Positions 13,211-24,537 are shown, counted from the stretch's first letter. The stretch: DNA of 64,000 nt from JARIHD01 sp035758825 (GCA_035758825.1 DASTWA010000003.1:10916-74915); one strand, 5' to 3'. Numbers and translations: made by a program. Notes: generated by a model from the letters alone, not told the origin.

Positions 13211-13240
13211 ATAGTACGATATCTAACCAAGTAAAGTCAA
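13211..13240 (-). promoter_or_regulatory. Promoter of 16S rRNA
   Basis: Minus-strand TTGACT (13240-13235), 18-nt spacer, TACTAT (13216-13211). It leaves a leader of about 170 nt before mature 16S. Confidence 0.65.
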
Positions 13241-13255
13241 GAGAATTATAGAAGA

Positions 13256-13290
13256 AAAAGTGGTGATTGTTACATCACCACTTTTTACTC
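13256..13290 (-). terminator. Terminator of gyrB-gyrA
   Basis: Stem AAAAAGTGGTGAT / ATCACCACTTTTT with a short loop and T-runs on both strands, directly after the gyrA stop. Confidence 0.85.
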
Positions 13291-13291
13291 C

Positions 13292-15850
13292 TTATTTCTT
13301 GGCGGCCTCTATCTGTTCTGGCTCCTCTTCTTCGTCATCGTCTGGCGCTGCGTCAACTAGCGCCAATGACACGACTTCATCGCCATCATTAAGACGCATG
13401 ATTCGTACGCCCTGCGTGGCACGCCCCAATAATGGGATATCCTTAAGGCCTAAACGAATAGTCTGGCCTTGGCTGGATACGATGATGACTTCCTGGGATT
13501 CGTCATCGCTTAGCGTCTTAACGCCGATTAACTTGCCAGTCTTAGTGTTAACAATAGCCGAACGGATGCCGACGCCACCGCGGGCATGTGCCGTAAACTG
13601 AGCTACCTTGGTGCGCTTGCCGTAGCCAAACTGACTGATCACGAAGATGCTGGACTTCTCTTGAACTATGTCCATCCCAATGACGTTATCGCCGGCACGC
13701 AAACGGATGCCACGCACGCCACGGGACACTCGACCCATAGGACGCACGTCCTTTTCGTGGAAACGGATAGCCTGGCCTTGGGCGGTCGAAATAACGACCT
13801 CATTCTCGCCGCTGGTCAGACGGATCCACTTAAGCTCATCCCCGTCGTCGAGGTTAATAGCGATCAGGCCAGAGCTGCGTACATTTTGGTATTGCTCGAA
13901 AGGAGTCTTCTTTACGACGCCGCGAACCGTGCACATAAAGAGGTTTCCACCCTTGCCGTCAATCTGCTTACTGACGTTAATAACCGAGCTTACGGTCTCT
14001 TCTGGCTGAAGCTGCAATAGGTTGACAATAGCGACGCCCTTGGCGCTCAAGCTGGCAGCCGGCACTTCGTAGGTCTTAATGCGGAATACACGGCCCTTGT
14101 TCGTAAAGAACAGGAGGAAATCGTGCGTGCTGGCGTTTACGACATGCTCGATCACATCCTCTTCGCGGGTAGTCATACCACGACGGCCCTTACCACCTCG
14201 GCCCTGCTTCTTATATTCAGCGATCGGACTCCGTTTAATGTAATTAGCTGATGTAAGCGTTACTACAACCTGCTCATCAGGAACGAGGTCTTCGTCGCTC
14301 ATCTTGCCCAATTCTTGCGGGACTACGCGGGTGCGGCGTTCGTCGCCATACTTCTCTTTGAGCTCAATCATCTCTTTCTTAACGATATCGAGAATCTTCT
14401 GCTCGTCGGCCAAAATGGCTTCTAGTTTCCCGATAAGTTTCATGAGCTCGGCAAGTTCAGACTCGATCTTATCCCGCTCCAAACCCGTAAGGGTGCGGAG
14501 CTGCATCGCTAAGATGGCACGAGCCTGGATATCGCTCAGGCCGAACTTCTTGATTAGGTTCGCTTGAGCTTCTTCGCTGGTCTGGCTGGCACGAATAGTC
14601 TTGATAACCTCGTCAATATGATCGAGAGCAATCTTCAAACCTTCCAAGATATGAGCGCGAGCCTTAGCTTTTCGCAGTTCAAACTCGGTACGGCGGCGTA
14701 CAACGATCTGACGGTGCTTGATGTGTTCCTGGATGATATCCTGAAGTCCCAGAACGCGAGGCTGGATACCATCAATGAGCGCCATCATATTAAAGTGGAA
14801 CGAAGTCTGGAGCGGCGTTAGCTTGTAAAGCTGATTCAGAAGCTTTTTTGGATAAGCATCCTTTTTGAGATCAATCACAATACGAACATCACCACGGGCA
14901 CTCTCATCCCTGATGTCTGAGATGCCGTTGATCTTCTTCTCTTTTACGAGGTCGGCGATTTTAACGACAAGACTTTCCTTGTTGAGGGCATATGGAATTT
15001 CGGTAATTACAATCTGGTTGCGGCCCTTCTTGTTTTCGACAACCTCTGCCACACCACGAACGACGACTCCTCCCCTACCCGTCGCATATGCGGTACGGAT
15101 CGAGTCGGCACCATAAATAATGCCACCGGTGGGGAAATCAGGCCCCTTGATGTATTGCAAGAGGTCGTCAAGACTCGCCTCTGGGTTCTCGATCTGGTGG
15201 ACAGTAGCATCAACCAGCTCGGTCAGGTTGTGCGGAGGGATGTTGGTGGCCATACCTACGGCAATACCCAACTGGCCGTTCAAGAGGAGGTTTGGCAGCT
15301 TGGCCGGCAGCACGGCAGGCTCCTGCAAACGTCCATCGTAGTTATCACGGAAGTCAACGGTTTCTTTTTCGATGTCCTCCAAAATTTCCTCTGCCAAACG
15401 CGCCATTTTGGCCTCTGTGTAACGCATAGCAGCTGGCGGGTCGCCGTCCATCGAACCAAAGTTACCCTGACCGTTTACAAGCATGTAACGCATTGACCAT
15501 GGCTGTGCCAAACGGACCATCGCGTCGTAAATAGCAGCATCACCATGAGGGTGGTAGTCACCCATCACAGCACCCACGACGTTGGCGCTCTTACGGTGCT
15601 TAGCACTGCTCCTAAGGCCGTCACGGTTCATTGTGTACAGGATACGGCGATGGACCGGCTTAAGGCCGTCACGGACGTCAGGAAGGGCACGTTCGACGAT
15701 AACGCTCATGGAATAGCGGAGGTAACTGTCCTCCATGACATTCTCGACAGTACGGAGCTCGACAGTGCGAGAATGATCCGATTCTTCGGTGAGTACTTCA
15801 CCTTCGAGAGGGTTCTTATCTTCGATTGGTTCTTGAGTATTGTCGTCCAT
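13292..15850 (-). CDS. gyrA: DNA gyrase subunit A
   Basis: Breakage-reunion subunit of the type II topoisomerase that introduces negative supercoils. The N-terminal domain contains the quinolone-region sequence [20 protein letters not shown] and the catalytic tyrosine in AAMRYTE. The C-terminal beta-pinwheel has the GyrA box as QGRGGKG, which supports gyrase rather than topoisomerase IV. An acidic tail ([10 protein letters not shown]) closes the 852-residue chain. It starts 1 nt after the gyrB stop on the same strand, so the two are co-translated. Confidence 0.97.
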   Translation of the reverse strand: MDDNTQEPIEDKNPLEGEVLTEESDHSRTVELRTVENVMEDSYLRYSMSVIVERALPDVRDGLKPVHRRILYTMNRDGLRSSAKHRKSANVVGAVMGDYHPHGDAAIYDAMVRLAQPWSMRYMLVNGQGNFGSMDGDPPAAMRYTEAKMARLAEEILEDIEKETVDFRDNYDGRLQEPAVLPAKLPNLLLNGQLGIAVGMATNIPPHNLTELVDATVHQIENPEASLDDLLQYIKGPDFPTGGIIYGADSIRTAYATGRGGVVVRGVAEVVENKKGRNQIVITEIPYALNKESLVVKIADLVKEKKINGISDIRDESARGDVRIVIDLKKDAYPKKLLNQLYKLTPLQTSFHFNMMALIDGIQPRVLGLQDIIQEHIKHRQIVVRRRTEFELRKAKARAHILEGLKIALDHIDEVIKTIRASQTSEEAQANLIKKFGLSDIQARAILAMQLRTLTGLERDKIESELAELMKLIGKLEAILADEQKILDIVKKEMIELKEKYGDERRTRVVPQELGKMSDEDLVPDEQVVVTLTSANYIKRSPIAEYKKQGRGGKGRRGMTTREEDVIEHVVNASTHDFLLFFTNKGRVFRIKTYEVPAASLSAKGVAIVNLLQLQPEETVSSVINVSKQIDGKGGNLFMCTVRGVVKKTPFEQYQNVRSSGLIAINLDDGDELKWIRLTSGENEVVISTAQGQAIRFHEKDVRPMGRVSRGVRGIRLRAGDNVIGMDIVQEKSSIFVISQFGYGKRTKVAQFTAHARGGVGIRSAIVNTKTGKLIGVKTLSDDESQEVIIVSSQGQTIRLGLKDIPLLGRATQGVRIMRLNDGDEVVSLALVDAAPDDDEEEEPEQIEAAKK

Positions 15851-15851
15851 A

Positions 15852-17852
<2,001 letters not shown>

Positions 17853-17876
17853 TTAGATGATTCCCACTTCTCTCAT

Positions 17877-17905
17877 ATTATAGGTAACGTTCAACCTTTT
17901 AGCAA
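17877..17905 (-). promoter_or_regulatory. Promoter of gyrB
   Basis: Minus-strand TTGCTA (17905-17900), 17-nt spacer, TATAAT (17882-17877), about 58 nt before the GTG start. Confidence 0.6.
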
Positions 17906-17926
17906 CCGAGGCTACGGTAGTAGGGA

Positions 17927-20900
17927 TTACCGCATATGTAAAGTGCCGTCGGCATCGATGAATATCGTATCACTTTCTTCAGTGGGCTTGGGTTGCTCCT
18001 TGAGTAATGGGATTTCACCCTCGTCCGGCTTCTTCGCCGCATGCTGCGTTGCCACAGGAGCGGAGGCATCGCGGACAGGTTCTGGCTTGACCGGCGTCGC
18101 TGGTTTCGTGTCAGACGGCTTTGGGAGCTGCGTGGCTGGCGCTGGCTTAGAAGGTGCCTCTATGTGAGCATTAGCAGATGGCGGCGTTCCTACGGGCTGA
18201 GAAATGGCCGCAACATGGTTTGTGCCGGGTGCCGGTTGGGCGGGAGATTGATCAGGGCCCTTGGTCCAGGGGTTTTGGCGTAAAAGAGGGCCCTTGCTCT
18301 CACGCTTTGACATCCATTCGTCCAAGAAAGAGCCTGTTCCGGTTGGTGCCGGCCCCGCCGGTTGAGCAGGCGGCTGACCAGGGCCAAAACGGTTGTCAGC
18401 CGGTGCAGCCCCAAAACCGGCTGCTGCCGACGGTCGGGGACCACCGAACGATCCTGCCCTATTACCGGCAGACGCACTATTGCCAAACTGACGCGCCGAA
18501 GGTGGCGTGGGCGGAGCAGGCGGCTCTTTTGTCGCCAAACGGTCAAAAATTTCTTTCTCGACCTGGGTTCTTGGACGGCCGTACTTTGCGGCAGACAACT
18601 GCTTCAATGCCTGGGCCAACTTTGGATTCGGCTCGCCTAATGGTGGGAGCGTAGCCATACTAAACGGCTGGGTAGGTACACCGTTAATCAGCATTCGGAC
18701 TGCAGCATTGTAGTTAGGGATTCGCAACAGGTCAGAAGCGTCAAATGCCGGCCTCATGCGCTTGGACAGCGCCTCGGCATCCTCATCCTGTCCCACCCGG
18801 AAGGCCACGATCGTACCGGTGTTACCAAATACAGCATCGCGAATCTCTTCAGTCAGCTGGGTTGTAAACTGGTTAGCCACGATAAGGTTCAGGTGGTATT
18901 TACGGGCCTCGCTCAAAATTGTTGCAAACGAATCAGTCGAGAAGTTCTGAAACTCATCGACATAGAGCGCAAAATCACGGCGGTCGTTCTCCGGAACATT
19001 AGCCCGGCTCATAGCAGCTGCCTGGAACTTCATGACAAAAATCATACCCAGAAGCTGAGAGTTCAGCATACCTAGGCGCCCCTTACTCAAGTTGACGATC
19101 AGTATCTTGCCTTCGTCCATTACCTCGCGCAATGTAAAAGCGCTCTTGGTCTGGCCAATAATATTGCGCATCATTTCGTTGGACAAGAAGGCGCCGAATT
19201 TACTAACAAACCAGCTAACGACTTCACCGAATTCATTCGACCGCTGAGATTGGGGCATTTCCTTTTGCCAAAACTCCAAGACGTTCTGATCTTTAACGTA
19301 CTTGAGTTTTTGCTTCACGTAGGCTGGATCGCGGAAAAGTTTAGGGATATCCACAAACGTACCACCTTCAGGGTCGGCCATAACGGTAAGTGCCGCATTG
19401 CGGAAAAGGTGTTCGTAACGGGGGCCCATGATCCCCTGGTGTTGCGGATCGTACAACTTATAAAGCATATTTAGTACTTCTTGGATGAGGAAGTCTTTTT
19501 CGTCAGGAGTGTCAAACTCGAAAAGGTTTAAGCCCATTGGATACTCAACGTCTGCAGGCGAAAAATAAATAATGTCTTCTGTTCGTTCCTTGGGGACCAT
19601 CGATAGCAGGCGTTCGGCCGTGTCACCGTGCGGGTCGACAAACGCAAAGCCCCCACCGCCAAGCATGTCCTGAAGGGCAAGATTTTCGAGATATGTCGAC
19701 TTACCGGTACCGGTCTGACCCACGACATACATATGGCGTCCGCGGTCGCCCTTGCTTAAACGAATCGGCTTCTTGACCCCTCGGAATACGTTATAGCCGA
19801 GCAGTAAACCCTCTTCAGGCATATTACGCGGAGCATCAACCTGCTTAGATCCTTGGCGCTCAAGTTGCGACGTAGGAATGCTTTTTTGTTCAGGAAAATG
19901 GAATATCGTAGCTAGTTCAACTGCGTTCAAAATGTTCTTATTGGCTGACTGCGGGAAGATTCGGAGAATGTATGATGTTGTAAATTCATCAATGTCTTTT
20001 GTCGGAATAAATTTGAAACCATTCTTACCAGCAGAATCAAATAAGGAGAACGAAGCAACAATGTTGTTTAAAATACCCTGTGATCGCTGGCTAATATTGG
20101 ACGAAACAACAACACGAATGAGTACTTCATAGCCCGGCTGGCTGGTCTTGGATTCGATGGCATCAATGACCGCCTGGTCAACACCGGACAAATCATTTTT
20201 GGAGTCCTTCTTATCATCCTTAGACTCCGGAGGCTTAACAAAAGCCGTTGCAAGGTCTTTGCCAATCCCCAAGAATTGTGAAGCGCCCTTCTTGTTACTC
20301 CCCTCGCCTTTTCGCTTTTTGCTAGCAATTCCCAAAGCGTTCTTACGCCAGCCTGGGTCCGCGGGGCGCATAAGAATCTGAATGCCTGCCCCGTCCTCTT
20401 TCTCAAGTGTAGATAATGCATTGAGGAGTGCCTGCATGGCGTCACGTTTCAATTCCTGGTATGTAGCTATAGGGTATGCGTACGATTCCTTTAGGCTAAG
20501 TTCACCGCCGACAGTCCCGCTTAACTTGCCTACCGGGTTGAAGATATTATGCTCTGCTACCTCCTCGAGACGCGCGGTAGGGTATGCGGTTACAATCGCC
20601 TGTTTAACCACCTCTACGAGCGAGACTGGCACCGCCGCATAGAAATATACAAACCCTTTATTGGCCACGATCTCAAACGCAAAATGCCTCTGGCCGTAAA
20701 ACTTAGCCTTAAAGCCCTTCTGCAGCGTGCTGGCAATAATCCCATATATTACCTGCGCTTTTGAAATGTTTTCGTCGGTTATATCGCGGACGTCCCGGCC
20801 CGTACCCTCAATATCCTCGCTGGGCGGAGGTAGATGGATTAAAAGCGGCACCATCTTCAGGCCACGCTCGTAGTTTTTCTGGTCACGAATACGTTTGCGG

Positions 20901-20977
20901 GTCTGCAAGAAGATGATCGGCGCCGCAAGCGCCGCTGCCAAGACTATAAATAAGACTATAAATATAAGAACTGTCAT
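17927..20977 (-). CDS. Membrane-anchored VirB4/TraD-like DNA-translocase ATPase
   Basis: 1016 residues. An N-terminal membrane segment (residues 1-25) is followed by a region of about 380 residues of mixed fold, then a RecA-like ATPase with Walker A GQTGTGKST (about residue 422) and the FVDPHGDTAE and YVDEFQNF (Walker B) motifs typical of VirB4/VirD4/TraM-recognition ATPases, ending near residue 800. The last 200 residues are Pro/Ala/Gln-rich low complexity with a charged end. This layout is common in Saccharibacteria, where it is annotated as type IV secretory DNA-binding ATPase. It is translationally coupled to the gene upstream, and a VirB6-like gene occurs at the end of the window. Substrate (DNA or protein) is unknown. 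Confidence 0.8.
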   Translation of the reverse strand: MTVLIFIVLFIVLAAALAAPIIFLQTRKRIRDQKNYERGLKMVPLLIHLPPPSEDIEGTGRDVRDITDENISKAQVIYGIIASTLQKGFKAKFYGQRHFAFEIVANKGFVYFYAAVPVSLVEVVKQAIVTAYPTARLEEVAEHNIFNPVGKLSGTVGGELSLKESYAYPIATYQELKRDAMQALLNALSTLEKEDGAGIQILMRPADPGWRKNALGIASKKRKGEGSNKKGASQFLGIGKDLATAFVKPPESKDDKKDSKNDLSGVDQAVIDAIESKTSQPGYEVLIRVVVSSNISQRSQGILNNIVASFSLFDSAGKNGFKFIPTKDIDEFTTSYILRIFPQSANKNILNAVELATIFHFPEQKSIPTSQLERQGSKQVDAPRNMPEEGLLLGYNVFRGVKKPIRLSKGDRGRHMYVVGQTGTGKSTYLENLALQDMLGGGGFAFVDPHGDTAERLLSMVPKERTEDIIYFSPADVEYPMGLNLFEFDTPDEKDFLIQEVLNMLYKLYDPQHQGIMGPRYEHLFRNAALTVMADPEGGTFVDIPKLFRDPAYVKQKLKYVKDQNVLEFWQKEMPQSQRSNEFGEVVSWFVSKFGAFLSNEMMRNIIGQTKSAFTLREVMDEGKILIVNLSKGRLGMLNSQLLGMIFVMKFQAAAMSRANVPENDRRDFALYVDEFQNFSTDSFATILSEARKYHLNLIVANQFTTQLTEEIRDAVFGNTGTIVAFRVGQDEDAEALSKRMRPAFDASDLLRIPNYNAAVRMLINGVPTQPFSMATLPPLGEPNPKLAQALKQLSAAKYGRPRTQVEKEIFDRLATKEPPAPPTPPSARQFGNSASAGNRAGSFGGPRPSAAAGFGAAPADNRFGPGQPPAQPAGPAPTGTGSFLDEWMSKRESKGPLLRQNPWTKGPDQSPAQPAPGTNHVAAISQPVGTPPSANAHIEAPSKPAPATQLPKPSDTKPATPVKPEPVRDASAPVATQHAAKKPDEGEIPLLKEQPKPTEESDTIFIDADGTLHMR

Positions 20978-21435
20978 TACTCTTCGACCGTTTTAATATC
21001 CTTGTTGTATCGCACCTTTATATACTGAGCCTTAATCTTGCTAATCTCTTTGCTCTGCAGGTAGGGGTCGCTGTGGGTGCGGCCAACTATCTCTTTAGCC
21101 CTAACGACCCACTCCTGGTCTATAGTACTGTCGTCCTCGGTTGGAACAGTGGATGCCTCTTGGGCGGATGCTGTTGCTAGCGGCTGGCCTGGCATAGTGG
21201 CCGGAGGCATAGAAATAGCTCCGGCCGGTTGGGCGGCGGGCTGTGGTTGAGATTGCGCCTGGGACGTAGCATTCAGCGATTCGAATTGAGGGGCCGGTTG
21301 GGCGGCGGGCATGATTGGAGGCATGCTGGTCCGAGCAGCCGCAAACGCCTGAGGCATGCCTACGGGGACCTGTCCTGTATCGAAAGACGGCTGAGGTAAA
21401 CGTAAACCCGGTGATTGATCTTGCTGAGGGCTCAT
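20977..21435 (-). CDS. Pro/Gln/Ala-rich protein coupled to the VirB4-like ATPase
   Basis: 152 residues. The first 105 are low complexity (Pro, Gln, Ala, Met), and residues about 106-152 form a charged helical segment. No signal peptide or membrane segment. The stop overlaps the start of the ATPase gene by 1 nt, so the two products are made together. The low-complexity style matches the C-terminal tail of the ATPase, suggesting a shared assembly or a flexible adaptor; that is inference. No known family recognised. Confidence 0.65.
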   Translation of the reverse strand: MSPQQDQSPGLRLPQPSFDTGQVPVGMPQAFAAARTSMPPIMPAAQPAPQFESLNATSQAQSQPQPAAQPAGAISMPPATMPGQPLATASAQEASTVPTEDDSTIDQEWVVRAKEIVGRTHSDPYLQSKEISKIKAQYIKVRYNKDIKTVEE

Positions 21436-21490
21436 ACTTTGCCCTTATTATAGCAGCATCCTCCCCTGTCTACTATGCCTAGCAACAGTT

Positions 21491-21850
21491 TTAGGGCGAA
21501 GCTGTGCTTCGTGAAACATAAAAGTACGAGACGCCGAGCAAGACTGCAATAGTAAGGACATCCTTGACGGTCAACTGGCCGATTGACTGCAGGACAAGCA
21601 GAATAATTGGAACGCCGGCGAGCACCAGCCCCGTCCGCCAGCTGCGCAGAGCGGAAATACCTTGGAGCCGGAATATGGTTGACAGCAACGAAGCCATCAG
21701 CACAAACAACAACATAAAAGGAAGCATCAATAGGAAGGATGGCACCTTGGTCGCATTAGTGCCCATAAAGGTAGCCAACAAAACGACCAGACAAATTGCG
21801 CTAATTATTAAGTGCTTCTTCATTGCTTTCATTTTACGGTATCGACGCAT
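21491..21850 (-). CDS. Small membrane protein behind a structured leader
   Basis: About 119 residues from ATG 21850; ATGs at 21832 and 21823 are other possible starts, none with a clear Shine-Dalgarno site. The N-terminus is basic and is followed by three or four hydrophobic segments. No family recognised. The gene begins a few bases after the T-run of an intrinsic terminator that ends a structured leader of about 190 nt, so expression probably depends on readthrough (see the RNA entry). There is a 55-nt gap to the next gene with no terminator. Confidence 0.6.
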   Translation of the reverse strand: MRRYRKMKAMKKHLIISAICLVVLLATFMGTNATKVPSFLLMLPFMLLFVLMASLLSTIFRLQGISALRSWRTGLVLAGVPIILLVLQSIGQLTVKDVLTIAVLLGVSYFYVSRSTASP

Positions 21851-21854
21851 AAAG

Positions 21855-22048
21855 AAAAATACTGCAGATTGCACCCTGCAGTATTTTTCGATTTGGTAGA
21901 GCCGAGGCAGTAAATCCGCTCAATGTAAGTAAACTAATTAGCGCTTACTGCCGTCCGGCGTTGACTGACCGCTCCCGCAACCTTTAGGGTCGCGAAGAGC
22001 GTTATTGTTTGTTGGATTGTTAATGTAAGTTTTTGTTTTTGACTTACT
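21855..22048 (-). ncRNA. Structured leader RNA, candidate riboswitch or small RNA
   Basis: The minus-strand transcript from about 22048 has hairpin 1 GTAAGT/ACTTAC; hairpin 2 GCTC-TT-CGCGACC / GGTTGCGG-GAGC; a long stem 3 closed by GCCG and GGCAGTAA (21953-21944 region) against TTACTGCC and CGGC (21914-21901 region), with an inner CGCT/AGCG stem; and a terminator with AAAAATACTGCAG / CTGCAGTATTTTT arms (21856-21888). GCAGTA of stem 3 can also pair with TACTGC of the terminator arm, an antiterminator-like alternative. The T-box, SRP, tmRNA and RNase P signatures were looked for and are absent. Family unknown. Confidence 0.55.
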
Positions 22049-22054
22049 AAACAC

Positions 22055-22083
22055 AGTCTAGCGCAAAGCACCCAAAATGTCAA
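22055..22083 (-). promoter_or_regulatory. Promoter of the structured leader RNA
   Basis: Minus-strand TTGACA (22083-22078), 17-nt spacer, TAGACT (22060-22055). A strong promoter given its perfect -35 and spacing. Confidence 0.7.
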
Positions 22084-22170
22084 TAGCCATTAGCATTTTG
22101 GAGCCAAACGCGACGTGCAAAAAGTATTCAAAATAAACACAGCGGTTTGGTAATTTTTGCTGGGAAAAAG

Positions 22171-22179
22171 TTATACACA
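22171..22179 (+). promoter_or_regulatory. Single perfect DnaA-box match
   Basis: TTATACACA matches TTATNCACA. It is a single copy in an AT-rich intergenic region between two divergent promoters. There is no cluster, so it is more likely a regulatory or chance site than an origin. Confidence 0.25.
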
Positions 22180-22208
22180 GCTTTGTTAAAAATCTCGCAA
22201 ATTTTGTG

Positions 22209-22237
22209 TTGACAGCACGTTTTGCAATTTATAAGAT
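22209..22237 (+). promoter_or_regulatory. Promoter upstream of comM
   Basis: TTGACA (22209-22214), 17-nt spacer, TAAGAT (22232-22237). The start is near 22244, giving a leader of about 190 nt before comM. Confidence 0.7.
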
Positions 22238-22243
22238 AACAGT

Positions 22244-22410
22244 AGCACTTGAATAAAAAAAGTGCTCAAAAACAAAAACGACTCCTAACAACGGCTTCTC
22301 GCAAGCCGTTGTTCCATAAAAAAGAAAACGCCAAATTCCAAATCCAAACTGATAAAACCAAAGACCAAAACCTAAGGCCCGCAACTCGCAAGCGGGCCTT
22401 TACTTTTATA
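22244..22410 (+). ncRNA. comM leader with two hairpins, the second terminator-like
   Basis: Hairpin A (22287-22313) has a perfect 11-bp stem AACAACGGCTT / AAGCCGTTGTT with loop CTCGC. Hairpin B (22374-22400) has a 9-bp stem AAGGCCCGC / GCGGGCCTT with loop AACTCGCAA, followed by TACTTTTAT. Both loops share CTCGCAA context. The region between is A-rich. It may be an attenuator of comM or an independent small RNA. A Lys-rich 62-codon ORF (TTG 22249 to 22437) crosses it and its TGA overlaps the comM ATG. Confidence 0.5.
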
Positions 22411-22433
22411 GCAACCCGGCTTATCAATGAGCC

Positions 22434-23942
22434 ATGAATCACACCGCTCGAAGCATATTGGTCGCCGGGATGGACGGCATCCCCGTCGACATCGAATGCC
22501 AACTATCCAATGGCCTGCCAACCATCGTAATCGTCGGACTCGGTAGCCGCGCGATTGACGAAGCCAAAGAGCGAATTCGCAGTGCGTTTGCAAGCACGAA
22601 GCTAGCCCTCCCGCGCAAACGAATAACCATAAACCTGGCACCAGCTGATGTACGCAAAGAAAGCACTAGCTTTGACCTCGCAATTGCCGCGGCAATTATT
22701 TGCAGTTGCTCCAACAAATTATCTATTGATCCATCTACGGCAATAATCGGCGAGGTTGGATTATCTGGACTTGTACGGCCTGTCCGTGGGATTATTGGCA
22801 AACTCATTGCCGGCAAAAGGCTGGGATTTAAAAAATTCTTCATTCCCTACGGTAACCTGGAACAAGCCGCACTCGTACCTGGAGTTACCCTCTTTGCGGT
22901 CAAAGACTTAAAACAATTTTATCAGTCCCTGCAACAACCCCATCCCGCCGCTGCCACGAATCCCGCGCCAAAAATCACCATGCCCTCAAACGATGATCAA
23001 CCTAGCCTTTCCGACATTACCGGCCAGGAACATGCCAAGCGCGCAATAGCCATAGCTGCGGCCGGCGGGCATAATATCCTTCTTTACGGGCCGCCCGGCA
23101 CAGGCAAGAGCATGCTGGCTAAGGCACTGCCAGGCCTGTTGCCCCCTTTAAGCCATCAAGAAATGCTGGAGGTAACCCATCTACACAGCCTGGCTAGCCA
23201 ACGCTACGATCGCCTGATTACCTCCAGGCCTTTCCGGGCGCCACATCATAGCTCTAGTAGCGCAGCCATAATCGGCGGCGGGCCTAATACCAGCCCCGGA
23301 GAACTGAGCTTGAGCCACCGTGGGGTGTTCTTTATGGACGAACTCCCTGAATTTGACAGAAGGGCCATCGAAGCCCTAAGACAGCCGCTCGAAGATCGGA
23401 CCGTAACAGTCACACGCCTCAAACAAACAATAAACTACCCCGCTAATTTTATATTAGCAGCCACAGCCAACCCTTGCCCCTGCGGCTTTTACGGATCGCG
23501 CAAAGAGTGCTCGTGTACGCCATCCGAGCTTGCGAGATATCAAAGAAAATTATCTGGACCGCTCCTGGATCGCATCGATTTATTTGTATGTATGGAGCTG
23601 ACCAATCACGCTCTACTCCTTAGCCCCCAAGTTAATGCCATGCAAACTATACGAACACAAATAGTACAAACACGGACGATTCAACAGAGGCGGTTTGGTG
23701 ACGAATGCTCGCTAAACGCTTCTATGAGCAATGCCCAAATCAAAACAAATGCCCGACTGAGCAAAGAAGCAACTGCCATGCTAAATGTGGCGGCCGAGAA
23801 ACTTGAGCTCTCACCGCGAGCCTACATGAGGACCATCAGGGTCAGTCGAACGATTGCTGATTTAGAAAACTCAAAAATGATTCTAGCGCCACATATCGCC
23901 GAATCGTTACAATACAGAAAGGTGCGTTTTACGCATCGTTAA
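22434..23942 (+). CDS. comM: ComM/YifB-like AAA+ ATPase (Mg-chelatase-like)
   Basis: 502 residues. The N-terminal Lon-protease-like domain of the YifB family (about 1-170) is followed by an AAA+ Mg-chelatase core with Walker A GPPGTGKSM (about residue 217), Walker B GVFFMDELPEF, and the cysteine-containing NPCPCGFYGS segment typical of ComM. The C-terminal Mg-chelatase domain ends with SRTIADLE. In naturally transformable bacteria ComM is a hexameric helicase that aids branch migration of incoming DNA. With the pilus locus in the same window it supports competence. Confidence 0.92.
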   Translation: MNHTARSILVAGMDGIPVDIECQLSNGLPTIVIVGLGSRAIDEAKERIRSAFASTKLALPRKRITINLAPADVRKESTSFDLAIAAAIICSCSNKLSIDPSTAIIGEVGLSGLVRPVRGIIGKLIAGKRLGFKKFFIPYGNLEQAALVPGVTLFAVKDLKQFYQSLQQPHPAAATNPAPKITMPSNDDQPSLSDITGQEHAKRAIAIAAAGGHNILLYGPPGTGKSMLAKALPGLLPPLSHQEMLEVTHLHSLASQRYDRLITSRPFRAPHHSSSSAAIIGGGPNTSPGELSLSHRGVFFMDELPEFDRRAIEALRQPLEDRTVTVTRLKQTINYPANFILAATANPCPCGFYGSRKECSCTPSELARYQRKLSGPLLDRIDLFVCMELTNHALLLSPQVNAMQTIRTQIVQTRTIQQRRFGDECSLNASMSNAQIKTNARLSKEATAMLNVAAEKLELSPRAYMRTIRVSRTIADLENSKMILAPHIAESLQYRKVRFTHR

Positions 23943-23951
23943 TAACCTTAC

Positions 23952-23980
23952 TTGACCCCTGTTCTGTCATCTGTTACAAT
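23952..23980 (+). promoter_or_regulatory. Promoter of infC-rpmI-rplT
   Basis: TTGACC (23952-23957), 17-nt spacer, TACAAT (23975-23980). The leader before infC is only about 23 nt, with no room for a long L20 or attenuator structure. Confidence 0.75.
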
Positions 23981-24009
23981 GAGGTCACTAACAATATAAA
24001 GGAGACACT

Positions 24010-24537
24010 ATCAGCAAGTTTACCCGCCTGAACCAAGACATTCGGGCACCTCAACTTCGTGTAATCGATCAGGACGGCAAGCAACTTGGCATCCTGTCAC
24101 GAGCTGAGGCGCTGCGTATCGCGGAAGATCAAGGACTCGATTTAGTCGAGATTTCGCCAGATGCCAACCCACCCGTTGTCAAGGTCATTGACTGGGGCAA
24201 GTATAACTACCAACGCACGAAGCAGCTGCAAAAAAATAAGCGTAGCGCTAAAGCGTTCGAGGTTAAACAAATGCGATTTGGCCTAAAGATTAGCGGACAC
24301 GACCTAGATGTCAAGATGAGGAAAGTCACTGGCTTCCTGGAAGCTGGGCATAAGGTCAAACTAACAATCTTCTACCGAGGCCGAGAGCTTGCCCACAAAG
24401 ATCTTGGGTTCAAACTTGCCGATAAGGTAATTAGCGATTTCGGCGATACGATTGTTGTCGATCAGACACCACAATTTGCCGGGAAACAGCTTAATTTTGT
24501 CATAAGGAGCAGTCATGCCAAAGCTAAAAACGCATAG
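24010..24537 (+). CDS. infC: Translation initiation factor IF-3 (ATC start codon)
   Basis: 175 residues. The frame upstream of the first ATG (24271) is clearly IF-3: FTRLNQDIRAPQLRVID, then EALRIAEDQGLDLVEISP and PPVVKVIDWGKY, the standard N-terminal domain. The first codon after the Shine-Dalgarno GGAG (24001-24004) with proper spacing is ATC at 24010; no ATG, GTG or TTG lies there. IF-3 genes often use AUU, AUC or AUA to allow IF-3 to reject its own start codon, so autoregulation is likely. The C-terminal domain contains KQMRFGLKI. The 3' end overlaps rpmI by 23 nt. Confidence 0.93.
   Translation: MSKFTRLNQDIRAPQLRVIDQDGKQLGILSRAEALRIAEDQGLDLVEISPDANPPVVKVIDWGKYNYQRTKQLQKNKRSAKAFEVKQMRFGLKISGHDLDVKMRKVTGFLEAGHKVKLTIFYRGRELAHKDLGFKLADKVISDFGDTIVVDQTPQFAGKQLNFVIRSSHAKAKNA

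Noticed and set aside
21891..22048. tmRNA (ssrA) or SRP RNA in the structured intergenic RNA
   Set aside because: A CTCTACCA-like end tempted a tmRNA call, but there is no matching 5' acceptor strand, no T-arm with TTCGA and no tag ORF of the expected kind. The SRP core GGAAGCAGCC is absent too.
22141..22240. Replication origin
   Set aside because: Only one DnaA box, no dnaA, dnaN or rpmH nearby, and the gyr genes alone do not indicate an origin.
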